From assembly GCA_002255315.1 (NCBI GenBank), contig NCBD01000055.1, forward strand, positions 1 to 6,415: 6,415 nucleotides of DNA, read 5' to 3'. The position numbers were made by a program, and so were the translations under genes. Under the pieces are notes generated by a model. It was not told the DNA's origin and did not search any database. It saw only the letters and a program-made list of their open reading frames with translations. This stretch comes from Actinobacteria bacterium 21-64-8 (GTDB taxonomy: Bacteria; Actinomycetota; Acidimicrobiia; Acidimicrobiales; RAAP-2). This document shows positions 1-5,815 of the stretch, in pieces (position 1 is the first letter of the stretch; every line of letters begins with the position of its first letter).

Positions 1-1215
1 CTGCGCGCCGCCGGGGTGGGCGTGCACGTCGGCCACGACGACGCCACGGTCCGTGCGGCCGACCTCGTGCTCTGGAGTCCCGCGGTGCGCGACGACGACG
101 CCGAGTTGCGCGCGGCGCGTGAAGTCGGCGCGACATTGCTGGCGCGCGCTGAACTCTTTCGGCAATTGAGTGACGTCGGAGAAGTGGTGGGGCTCTGTGG
201 CACTCACGGCAAGACAACGGCGACCTCGATGATGGTTCACGTGGCGCGCTCGGCGCGCCGTGACGTCGGTTGGCTCGTGGGCGCGGAGGTGCTCGGCGCG
301 GGCGCCAATGGGCACTGGGGTGCGGAGGGACTGATCGTCGAAGTCGACGAAAGTTACGGCACGTTCGCGCACCTCACGCCTCACGCGTTGGGACTACTGA
401 ACGTTGAAGCCGATCACTTGGATCACTATGGCTCGCTCGACGCGCTCGAGCACGCCTTTGGCGCGCTCGTCGACCGAGCGACGGGCCCCGTCGTCGCCTG
501 GACCGACGATCCGGGCGCCGCGCGCGTGGCCGCATCGCGCGAGCGCGTCGTGCGGGTGGGCACCCGAGACGCGACGTGGTGCGTGCGCGACGTCGTACTC
601 ACTCGCGCCGACGCCACGTTCACCCTCGCGGGGCCGGGTGAGACGCTCGGACTGCACTTGGCCGTGACGGGTGCGCACAACGTCGCCAACGCCGCGGTCG
701 TTGCGGTGTTGGCGCGCCGGTGGGGACTCGACACCTCGTCGGTCGTTGAGGGACTGGCGAACTTTGTGGGCGCACCGCGACGCTTCCAGCTTCGTGGTCG
801 CTGGCGAGGGGCCGACGTCTACGAAGACTACGCCCACCTGCCCGGCGAGATTGCCGCGACGTTGCGCACGACGAAGGCCCTCGGTTACGAGCGCGCGCTG
901 GTTATCTTTCAACCCCATCGAGTGTCGCGCACGTTGGCGCTCGTTGAGGATTTCGCCCACGCCTTCGTCGGCGCACGCGACCTGATCGTTACGGATCTCT
1001 ACGACGCCGGCGAGATGAATCCACTCGACGTCCACGGTGACGTCGTCGCCGACGCCGTGCGAGACGCCCACCCCGAGATTGGCGTGCGTTACGTCAAGGA
1101 GTTGGCCTCGATTGGCGAGGTGATGACCACCTTCGACGATGTTGACGTCGTCCTGGTCGTGGGCGCCGGCGACGTGGCGCGAGTAATCGACGATTTCGTG
1201 GAGGAGCGCGCGTGA
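1..1215 (+). CDS. murC: UDP-N-acetylmuramate--L-alanine ligase MurC (5'-truncated by the window)
   Basis: Cytoplasmic ATP-dependent ligase that adds L-alanine to UDP-MurNAc, the first amino acid of the peptidoglycan stem peptide. The frame is open from base 1, so the true start and the first part of the N-terminal Rossmann domain lie upstream; 404 residues are visible. In visible-residue numbering: the N-terminal domain ends with GH and a WSPAV segment (SSAV in most MurC); the P-loop GTHGKTT is at 67-73; EVDES at 114-118 is the Mg/ATP acidic motif; NVEADHLDHY follows; the ADP-side HNVANA is at about 226-231; RRFQLRG precedes EDYAHLP at 275-281; FQPHR at 303-307 starts the C-terminal domain; VVGAGDV lies near the end. 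EDYAHLP differs from the common DDYAHHP form (family knowledge). The short chain and FQPHR motif favour MurC over the related ligase Mpl. It overlaps murB by GTGA, so the two are probably translationally coupled. Confidence 0.96.
   Translation: MRAAGVGVHVGHDDATVRAADLVLWSPAVRDDDAELRAAREVGATLLARAELFRQLSDVGEVVGLCGTHGKTTATSMMVHVARSARRDVGWLVGAEVLGAGANGHWGAEGLIVEVDESYGTFAHLTPHALGLLNVEADHLDHYGSLDALEHAFGALVDRATGPVVAWTDDPGAARVAASRERVVRVGTRDATWCVRDVVLTRADATFTLAGPGETLGLHLAVTGAHNVANAAVVAVLARRWGLDTSSVVEGLANFVGAPRRFQLRGRWRGADVYEDYAHLPGEIAATLRTTKALGYERALVIFQPHRVSRTLALVEDFAHAFVGARDLIVTDLYDAGEMNPLDVHGDVVADAVRDAHPEIGVRYVKELASIGEVMTTFDDVDVVLVVGAGDVARVIDDFVEERA
1200..1206 (+). promoter_or_regulatory. Ribosome binding site of murB
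   Basis: GGAGGAG lies inside the last codons of murC, five bases before the GTG at 1212. It supports that GTG as the murB start and a coupled restart at the GTGA overlap. Confidence 0.7.
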
Positions 1216-2123
1216 ATCTCACCGCACTTCGCGACCTCAACGATGTGCAAGTGGACCTTGACGCCCCGTTAGGGGCTCGCACGACGTACCGCGTGGGGGG
1301 CCGGGTGCGCGCACTCGTGACGTTGCGTGATAGCCGTCAGCTCGACGAGGTCGCCGAGGCGTTCGCGACGTGCGAGATGCCCCTGCTCGCGGTCGGGCAA
1401 GGCTCGAACCTCTTGATCAATGAGGGCCTGCACGACCTCGTCGCCGTGGTGCTCGAAGGAAGTTTCGCCACGCTCGACGTGCGCGACGACGGTGACGCCG
1501 TGGCCGTGCGCGTCGGCGCCGCGATGGCCCTTCCCGTCGTGGCGCGCCGACTCGCCGGGGAAGGAGTCGTGGGTTTTGAGTGGGCGGTTGGCGTGCCGGG
1601 CAGTTTCGGGGGCGCCGTGGCGATGAACGCTGGTGGGCACGGTTCGGACGTCGCGGCTTCGCTCGTGTCGGTGCGGCGATGGCGCGAAGGGAGCGTGGCG
1701 ACGCTGCTGACGCGCGAACTCGCGCTCGGTTATCGCACCAGCGCACTACGAGACGGTGATCTCGTTCTCGAAGGCGAGTTACGCCTCGCTCGCGGTGACG
1801 CCGACGCGGCGAGTGCTCGAGTGCGTGAGATCGTCCAATGGCGGCGAGCACACCAGCCCGGAGGTGCGAACGCGGGCAGTGTCTTTCGCAATCCCGCCCA
1901 CGACGCGGCGGCTCGTCTCATCGAGTCCGTCGGCGCGAAAGGGATGCGTTTTGGCAGCGCGGTGGTCAGCGAAAAACACGCCAATTTCATCCAAGCCGAC
2001 CAGGGTGGACGAGCGCACGACGTCTTTACGCTCATGATGATGGTACGAACGAAGGTGCGTGATGAGACGGGTATCACGCTCGAGCTCGAGAATCGACTCG
2101 TGGGCTTTGAGGAGTACGCGTGA
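1212..2123 (+). CDS. murB: UDP-N-acetylenolpyruvoylglucosamine reductase MurB
   Basis: FAD-dependent, NADPH-using reductase that converts UDP-GlcNAc-enolpyruvate to UDP-MurNAc, the substrate of MurC, in the cytoplasm. The protein is 303 residues, the usual length of the shorter MurB type. The FAD-binding domain shows TTYRVGG (24-30), the GQGSNLLI loop (62-69) and GFEWAVGVPGSFGGAVAMNA (121-140), the family signature. YRTSALRD (174-181) and the substrate domain follow, with GSVFRNP (222-228), whose Ser223 matches the catalytic proton donor of the family, then SEKHANFIQ (253-261). Glu293 in LELENRLVG matches the conserved catalytic glutamate. All key residues are therefore present. The start is a GTG overlapping the murC stop as GTGA, with GGAGGAG five bases upstream; the end overlaps ftsQ the same way. 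The three genes form one transcription and translation unit. Confidence 0.97.
   Translation: MNLTALRDLNDVQVDLDAPLGARTTYRVGGRVRALVTLRDSRQLDEVAEAFATCEMPLLAVGQGSNLLINEGLHDLVAVVLEGSFATLDVRDDGDAVAVRVGAAMALPVVARRLAGEGVVGFEWAVGVPGSFGGAVAMNAGGHGSDVAASLVSVRRWREGSVATLLTRELALGYRTSALRDGDLVLEGELRLARGDADAASARVREIVQWRRAHQPGGANAGSVFRNPAHDAAARLIESVGAKGMRFGSAVVSEKHANFIQADQGGRAHDVFTLMMMVRTKVRDETGITLELENRLVGFEEYA
2109..2114 (+). promoter_or_regulatory. Ribosome binding site of ftsQ
   Basis: GAGGAG inside the 3' end of murB, five bases before the GTG at 2120. It has the same geometry as at the murC/murB junction and supports the GTG start of ftsQ. Confidence 0.65.
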
Positions 2124-3040
2124 GTCGGCGTCGACCCGAAGAGCTCGCGCGTACGTCGCGTCCACGTCGCGCGCGGGCCGCTAAGTCCGCGACGAGGGTT
2201 GCGGCCCCAAAAGTTCCAAAAGCCCCAAAAGTTCCAAAAGTTCCAAAAGCCCCCGGCGCGCGCGCACACACTCCTAACCGTGCCCGCCGTAGCCATGACG
2301 GGCTCGCGGTCACGTCGGATCTCGCGCGACCCAAACGCCGTCGACTGCTCTGGGGCTCACTGTTCGCGCTGGCGGTGCTCGCCACGCTCGCCCTCGGCGC
2401 GCGATGGATTCTCCAGCGTCCGTACTTTCACGTCCAGCACGTCGTGATCAGTGGACTGCGTCACGAAACCGATGCGCAAGTGCTGACCGCGAGTGGGCTC
2501 GGGGCACATCCCTCGATGCTTTCGGTAAACGCCGCGACGGTGCGAGCGCGCTTGTCAAAATTTTCTTGGATTGACAGGGTACGCCTGGAGAAACACTGGC
2601 CCAATACCGTCGTGGTCCAGGTCACCGAGGCGACCCCCGTCGCCGTTGCCTTCGCCCAGGGCCATGTCTTGCAGTACGTCGACGCGGCCGGACGCGACTT
2701 GGGCGTCGCGCCCCTACGTGCGAACCTACCGACGCTCAGTTTTCAGCACCCCACGAAACCGTGGCCCTACGGCGGAAGGGGTGCGGAAGGTGCCTACGTG
2801 GCGAGTCGGCTCCCGGCCGCCTTTGCGTCGCAGGTCTCAGTCATCAGTGAAAATGCCAAAGGTGACGTGACGCTCAAAATGACGACCCCGGTCACCTTCG
2901 TGCTTGGTTCGGCGACGAACCTACACGCCAAGTTCGTGGCCATTGCCTCGGTGATAGCCCATTCGACGCTTGGACCCGGCGACGTCGTGGACGTGACGGT
3001 CCCCGATGAGTTGGCCGTCACGGGTCCGGCGCCCTCGTGA
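2120..3040 (+). CDS. ftsQ: Cell division protein FtsQ (POTRA domain, bitopic membrane protein)
   Basis: Divisome scaffold that links the cytoplasmic Z ring to periplasmic-side septal peptidoglycan synthesis (family role). The protein has 306 residues. Residues 1-75 form a very basic cytoplasmic tail with an (A/V)PK tandem repeat at 29-45 and a PKRRR stop-transfer-like cluster just before the membrane. One transmembrane segment spans about 76-97 (LLWGSLFALAVLATLALGA), giving N-in/C-out topology. The POTRA domain covers about 102-172: it starts FHVQHVVISGLRHETDAQV and contains LSKFSWIDRVRLEKHWPNTV, the characteristic FtsQ/DivIB segment. The FtsQ beta domain follows, with YVDAAGRDLG at 186-195 and LPTLSF. 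The start is GTG within the GTGA overlap with murB. The gene ends with an in-frame TGA-TAA pair. No ftsA follows, as in actinobacteria. Family identity is firm; the repeat tail is not a family feature. Confidence 0.93.
   Translation: MSRRRPEELARTSRPRRARAAKSATRVAAPKVPKAPKVPKVPKAPGARAHTPNRARRSHDGLAVTSDLARPKRRRLLWGSLFALAVLATLALGARWILQRPYFHVQHVVISGLRHETDAQVLTASGLGAHPSMLSVNAATVRARLSKFSWIDRVRLEKHWPNTVVVQVTEATPVAVAFAQGHVLQYVDAAGRDLGVAPLRANLPTLSFQHPTKPWPYGGRGAEGAYVASRLPAAFASQVSVISENAKGDVTLKMTTPVTFVLGSATNLHAKFVAIASVIAHSTLGPGDVVDVTVPDELAVTGPAPS
2204..2248 (+). repeat. Five tandem 9-base units encoding (A/V)PK in FtsQ
   Basis: Five head-to-tail copies of GCCCCAAAA or GTTCCAAAA, in the order A,V,A,V,V by encoded residue, followed by a partial GCCCCC unit. 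The unit length is a multiple of three, so gain or loss of copies keeps the ftsQ frame. Using the same codons (CCA, AAA) in every copy, in a gene that otherwise prefers G/C-ending codons, points to recent expansion by slippage rather than slow selection for a charged tail. Confidence 0.9.
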
Positions 3041-3043
3041 TAA
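3038..3043 (+). other. In-frame tandem stop codons at the end of ftsQ
   Basis: TGA at 3038-3040 is followed directly and in frame by TAA at 3041-3043, giving a backup stop at the end of the murC-murB-ftsQ block. Confidence 0.85.
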
Positions 3044-3048
3044 GGCAT

Positions 3049-3077
3049 TTGACCACGTAGGGGGCGCTGACTAGCCT
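3049..3077 (+). promoter_or_regulatory. Probable ftsZ promoter
   Basis: TTGACC at 3049-3054, a 17-base spacer, and TAGCCT at 3072-3077 match the actinobacterial housekeeping sigma pattern (TTGAC and TAnnnT). The predicted transcription start is near 3084, giving an ftsZ leader of about 67 bases. It lies in the 110-base gap that separates ftsQ from ftsZ, where a dedicated ftsZ promoter is expected. Read by eye; no start site has been measured. Confidence 0.6.
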
Positions 3078-3098
3078 TCAAAGACTGTTCGCCTCAGT

Positions 3099-3125
3099 GT
3101 GGACCCAATGTCGCGGTGCCACAAT
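3099..3125 (+). promoter_or_regulatory. Possible second ftsZ promoter (extended -10)
   Basis: CACAAT at 3120-3125 is preceded by TG at 3117-3118, an extended -10 arrangement. GTGGAC at 3099-3104 could serve as a weak -35, but the spacer is only 15 bases. Several ftsZ genes in actinobacteria have more than one promoter, which makes this worth listing, but the sequence match is weak. Confidence 0.25.
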
Positions 3126-3139
3126 AGAAGAGTTAATCC

Positions 3140-3147
3140 AAGGGGAG
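3140..3147 (+). promoter_or_regulatory. Ribosome binding site of ftsZ
   Basis: AAGGGGAG ends three bases before the ATG at 3151. It decides the start: an in-frame GTG at 3097 lies upstream, but it has no such site and the extra residues it would add are not FtsZ-like. Confidence 0.7.
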
Positions 3148-3150
3148 CCC

Positions 3151-4236
3151 ATGAGTCTCAATCAGAGCAACTACCACGCCATAATCAAGGTTATTGGTGT
3201 GGGCGGCGGCGGCGTCAACGCGGTGAATCGTATGGTCACGTCGGGCCTGCGCAACATTGAATTCATCGCCGCGAACACCGACGCGCAGGCGTTGCTGCTC
3301 TCCGAGGCCGATTTGAAAATCGATATTGGTCGTCAACTCACCCGGGGCTTGGGTGCGGGGTCGGACCCCGAAATCGGTCGTCAGGCCGCCGAGGACCACC
3401 GCGCGGAGATTGAAGAAGCTCTGAAAGACACCGACATGGTCTTTATTACAGCGGGCGAGGGCGGCGGTACCGGCACGGGTGCGGCACCGGTCGTCGCCGA
3501 GATTGCGCGCTCACTGGGGATCTTGACCATTGGCGTCGTGACGCGACCTTTCGCCTTTGAGGGTCGCACCCGGGCGAACCAGGCCGAGAAGGGTATTCAG
3601 GCGTTGCGTGACAAGGTTGACACCTTGATCGTGATTCCCAATGACCGACTCTTGTCAGTCACCGCCGCGGATACCTCGATGCTCGACGCCTTCAAGATCG
3701 CCGACGACGTGCTGCTCTCGGCGGTGCGCGGCGTGACCGACCTTATTACCGTGCCCGGACTCATCAACACCGACTTCGCCGACGTCAATACCGTGATGCG
3801 TAACGCCGGTACCGCCATTATGGGCGTGGGCACGTCCACGGGTGAAGGACGCGCCGTGAACGCCGCGCGCGCCGCAATCACCTCGCCCTTGCTCGAAGCT
3901 TCCATTGATGGCGCGCGAGGCATTTTGATGAATATCGTCGGTGGCCCCAATGTGACGTTGAGCGAAGTGACCCAGGCGGCCGAGATTATTCACTCCGTGG
4001 CGCACCCCGACGCGAACATCATCTTTGGCAGCGTGATCGACGAAACGATCGGCGAAGCGGTGCGCGTGACCGTGATCGCGGCGGGCTTTGATCAAAACGC
4101 CAAGCCGGCCGCCACGACGGTCGCGCACCCGGTGATGACCGAAGGACCGACGAGCGACATTTTTACCAGTGCCGCCCCCGGCGACGACTTCTTCGATCTC
4201 GGTGGCGATGACGACCTCCCGAGTTTTCTCCGTTAA
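3151..4236 (+). CDS. ftsZ: Cell division GTPase FtsZ
   Basis: Tubulin-like GTPase that polymerises into the Z ring at midcell. The protein is 361 residues from the ATG at 3151. The N-terminal GTPase domain has [18 protein letters not shown] (11-27), NTDAQAL (42-48) and the tubulin signature GGGTGTG (104-110), then PFAFEGR (133-139) and the central helix. The T7 synergy loop NTDFADV (206-212) carries both catalytic aspartates, Asp208 and Asp211. The C-terminal domain ends at about residue 315. A short linker of about 37 residues leads to the acidic C-terminal peptide DDDLPSFLR, the docking site for partners such as SepF. The GTPase is complete with nothing missing. It has its own promoter region and ribosome binding site upstream. 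Its last 29 bases overlap yggS in another frame, so yggS is likely cotranscribed and coupled. Confidence 0.98.
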   Translation: MSLNQSNYHAIIKVIGVGGGGVNAVNRMVTSGLRNIEFIAANTDAQALLLSEADLKIDIGRQLTRGLGAGSDPEIGRQAAEDHRAEIEEALKDTDMVFITAGEGGGTGTGAAPVVAEIARSLGILTIGVVTRPFAFEGRTRANQAEKGIQALRDKVDTLIVIPNDRLLSVTAADTSMLDAFKIADDVLLSAVRGVTDLITVPGLINTDFADVNTVMRNAGTAIMGVGTSTGEGRAVNAARAAITSPLLEASIDGARGILMNIVGGPNVTLSEVTQAAEIIHSVAHPDANIIFGSVIDETIGEAVRVTVIAAGFDQNAKPAATTVAHPVMTEGPTSDIFTSAAPGDDFFDLGGDDDLPSFLR

Positions 4237-4897
4237 CGACGAACTGCGCTCTCGCGTCGCGGCGAATTTGGCGGTCCTGCGCGAGCGCGTCGCGGCCGCG
4301 TCGCCCTGGCCCGATCGGGTGCGCGTTGTTGCCGTCTCGAAGACTTTTGACGTCACGTACGTCGAAGTCGCGATTTCGCTGGGGCTCGACACGTTGGGTG
4401 AAAATTACGTGGACGAACTTTGCGAGAAGCGTCGAGCGACGAGTTCAACTGCGCGGTGGCACTACCTCGGAGCACTGCAGAGCAACAAAATCGCGCGAGT
4501 CTTGGCGTGCGCTGACGTGCTCGGTAGCGTGTCGCGTGAGAAAGAAGTGCGTGCCATCGCACGACTTCGCCCGGGCGCCGTCATCGACGTCCAAGTTGAT
4601 TTCACCGGCGCGGCGCAACGAAACGGCGCGCCGCGCGACGAGGTGGGGACGCTGGTCACGCTCGCGCGTGAACTCGGCCTCGTGGTTCGCGGCCTCATGA
4701 CCGTGGCGTCTCCAGATCCGCGCGCCGGCGAGGCCGCGTTTCGCGCCACGAGCGCGCTGGCTGATCAGCTCGAGCTCCCAGAACGCTCCATGGGTATGAG
4801 CGACGATCTAGAAGCGGCCTGTCGGGCCGGCTCGACCGAAATTCGTGTGGGTCGTGCCCTCTTTGGGCCCCGAGTGCCGGTTGGGCGCCTCGCCTAA
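4208..4897 (+). CDS. yggS: Pyridoxal phosphate homeostasis protein (YggS/YlmE/PLPBP family)
   Basis: Cytoplasmic PLP-binding protein of the alanine-racemase-like TIM-barrel fold. It has no known enzymatic activity; the family buffers PLP and affects vitamin B6 and amino-acid balance. From ATG 4208 it has 229 residues, normal for the family. Visible motifs: VVAVSKT at 40-46 with the Schiff-base Lys45; [10 protein letters not shown] at 62-71; [11 protein letters not shown] at 84-94; RGLMTVA at 161-167; [11 protein letters not shown] at 194-204; [16 protein letters not shown] at 207-222, the phosphate-binding end. The frame stays open to a GTG at 4169, and another GTG sits at 4202, but the helix that starts the family follows soon after 4208, so I take that ATG; the exact start is uncertain. 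It overlaps ftsZ by 29 bases, and only a weak GGTGG precedes it. In many actinobacteria pgeF/yfiH lies between these two genes; it is absent here. Confidence 0.93.
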   Translation: MTTSRVFSVNDELRSRVAANLAVLRERVAAASPWPDRVRVVAVSKTFDVTYVEVAISLGLDTLGENYVDELCEKRRATSSTARWHYLGALQSNKIARVLACADVLGSVSREKEVRAIARLRPGAVIDVQVDFTGAAQRNGAPRDEVGTLVTLARELGLVVRGLMTVASPDPRAGEAAFRATSALADQLELPERSMGMSDDLEAACRAGSTEIRVGRALFGPRVPVGRLA

Positions 4898-4921
4898 CAT
4901 AGGGCCGGGCGGTACGGCCGC

Positions 4922-4927
4922 GAGGAG
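4922..4927 (+). promoter_or_regulatory. Ribosome binding site of sepF
   Basis: GAGGAG seven bases before the ATG at 4935. It fixes the start of sepF over the longer open frame that runs back into yggS. Confidence 0.75.
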
Positions 4928-4934
4928 AACGAGC

Positions 4935-5528
4935 ATGAAAGAACGACTGCGGGGATTCCTAGGTTTCCTGGGCCTGGTCGAAGACGAATACGGTGAGTTT
5001 GGACCATCGGGCGCGCCGCGGCCCTTCAGCGAGGCGCCGTCGAACGAGCCAGAGTGGAGCGCTCACGTGGCGACCCCACCGCCGCCCACGCGCACGTTTC
5101 CGACGACGAACTCGCAGGGCGGCGCGCTGCGTCCGGTGGGTTCGGCGCCGAGCGCCCTTCGTCCCGTCGCGCACCCCAATGGCGGTGCGCCACGAAGCCC
5201 CAGTGGCCTCGGTGCGGCGCGCACGGTCTCGTCGTTTTCTACGCAACGTGACGTCGTCGTGCTCTCCCCGAATGCCTACGACGATTCGCGTCGAGTCACC
5301 GATCACCTTCGCGCGAACCGCGCCGTGGTCCTGACGACCCTCGGCGTCGAGCAGTCGCTCGCGCGCCGACTGGTGGACTTTACGGCCGGCACGGCGTACG
5401 CGATGAACGCGCGGATTGAGCCGTTGTTGCGCGGGGTCTACCTCATCTCACCTCAAGGTCTCTACGTGGGTCCCGACGTGAAAGAGCGTTTGCGCGTGGG
5501 CGACTACGCCGGCTTTGAGCAGGCATGA
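4935..5528 (+). CDS. sepF: Cell division protein SepF (FtsZ membrane anchor)
   Basis: Peripheral membrane protein that binds the FtsZ C-terminal peptide and tethers Z-ring filaments to the membrane. In actinobacteria, which lack FtsA, it is the main anchor (family knowledge). It has 197 residues. Residues 1-14 (MKERLRGFLGFLGL) form the amphipathic membrane-binding helix. Residues 15-104 are a long low-complexity linker rich in Pro, Ala, Gly and Ser. The globular SepF domain covers about 105-186: VVVLSPNAYDDSRRVTDHLR, then VVLTTLGVEQSLARRLVDFT, then GTAYAMNARIEPLLRGVYLI and SPQGLYVG. The RRLVDF-xx-G core is intact, though the usual N-L after VV is T-T here. The start is set by GAGGAG upstream. 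It lies 37 bases after yggS and ends in an ATGA overlap with yggT. Confidence 0.95.
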   Translation: MKERLRGFLGFLGLVEDEYGEFGPSGAPRPFSEAPSNEPEWSAHVATPPPPTRTFPTTNSQGGALRPVGSAPSALRPVAHPNGGAPRSPSGLGAARTVSSFSTQRDVVVLSPNAYDDSRRVTDHLRANRAVVLTTLGVEQSLARRLVDFTAGTAYAMNARIEPLLRGVYLISPQGLYVGPDVKERLRVGDYAGFEQA

Positions 5529-5770
5529 GCTTCGTTCACTTCATACTTAACCTCTACATCTGGGTTTTGATTATCGCCGCGCTGTTGAGCTGGTTTCCGA
5601 GCGCTCAAGGTGGCGTGGGCACGCTGAAACGGGTGCTGGCGCGCTTGACCGAACCCGTGTTGATGCCATTGCGCCAGATCTTGCCACGGCCGAACTTCGG
5701 TGGCGTCGGCATCGATCTCTCGGTGCTGGTGGCGATTGTGCTCTTAGAGGTCATCAACAACCTCATCTAG
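5525..5770 (+). CDS. yggT: YggT/YlmG family small membrane protein
   Basis: Small integral membrane protein of the YGGT family, commonly encoded beside sepF and divIVA. Its molecular role in bacteria is not settled; plant and cyanobacterial relatives affect plastid or nucleoid distribution. The protein is 81 residues. Transmembrane segment one spans about 3-25 and carries the WFP end. An amphipathic stretch with LTEPVLMPLRQILP (41-54) holds the family motif TEP-x-x-x-PxR-x-x-P. GGVGIDLSVLVAIVLLEVI (59-77) is the second hydrophobic segment, with Asp64 in the conserved ID-x-S position. The chain stops right after it. The start ATG overlaps the sepF stop as ATGA, so translation is probably coupled; there is no strong ribosome binding site of its own. 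Family assignment is firm, function is open. Confidence 0.93.
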   Translation: MSFVHFILNLYIWVLIIAALLSWFPSAQGGVGTLKRVLARLTEPVLMPLRQILPRPNFGGVGIDLSVLVAIVLLEVINNLI

Positions 5771-5784
5771 CGGCCAATCCAAAA

Positions 5785-5800
5785 CTCGCAAAGGCGCGAG
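5785..5800. other. Short hairpin between yggT and divIVA
   Basis: CTCGC (5785-5789) and GCGAG (5796-5800) form a perfect five-pair stem with a six-base loop, 14 bases after the yggT stop. There is no T run after it, so it does not look like an intrinsic terminator. It sits in the spacer of the proposed divIVA promoter and could be a weak attenuator or binding site, or chance in GC-rich DNA. Confidence 0.25.
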
Positions 5801-5803
5801 CGA

Positions 5804-5815
5804 TAGGGTGGCTCC
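5804..5815 (+). promoter_or_regulatory. Likely -10 promoter element of a leaderless divIVA transcript
   Basis: TAGGGT at 5804-5809 fits the actinobacterial -10 pattern TAnnnT and ends six bases before the ATG at 5816, the spacing that puts the transcription start on the first base of the start codon. No good -35 is visible 17-18 bases upstream, which is common for such promoters. The alternative reading is that AGGGTGG (5805-5811) is a ribosome binding site with four-base spacing. Confidence 0.4.

Noticed and set aside
394..1071. Long open frames on the minus strand within murC, and others inside murB, ftsQ and ftsZ
   Set aside because: They are by-products of GC-rich codon use opposite conserved genes. 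Their translations are Arg/Ala-rich and show no family motifs.
2205..2254. CCCCAAAAG runs as a programmed frameshift site in ftsQ
   Set aside because: The normal frame gives a complete FtsQ, and the alternative frames encode nothing recognisable; there is no downstream structure I can support.
2074..2385. Minus-strand frames with FGTFGTFGAFGTFG or FWNFWNFWGFWNFW runs
   Set aside because: These are the reverse-strand readings of the 9-base repeat in ftsQ, which is explained by the plus-strand (A/V)PK tail.
3097..3150. Upstream in-frame GTG at 3097 as the ftsZ start, adding 18 residues
   Set aside because: It has no ribosome binding site, the added residues do not resemble an FtsZ N-terminus, and the ATG at 3151 follows AAGGGGAG directly. 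The stretch also contains promoter-like sequence.
4895..4905. TAACAT or TAGGGC near the yggS stop as a sepF promoter -10
   Set aside because: No -35-like hexamer lies 16-18 bases upstream, and the box overlaps the yggS stop. I could not separate it from chance.
4903..4919. Inverted repeat GGCCG/CGGCC between yggS and sepF as a terminator
   Set aside because: There are only five pairs, no T run follows, and it lies just before the sepF ribosome binding site within an apparent operon.
4845..4934. Upstream extension of sepF into the yggS gene
   Set aside because: The extra residues are a frame-shifted reading of yggS. The ATG at 4935 follows GAGGAG and begins the typical SepF amphipathic helix.
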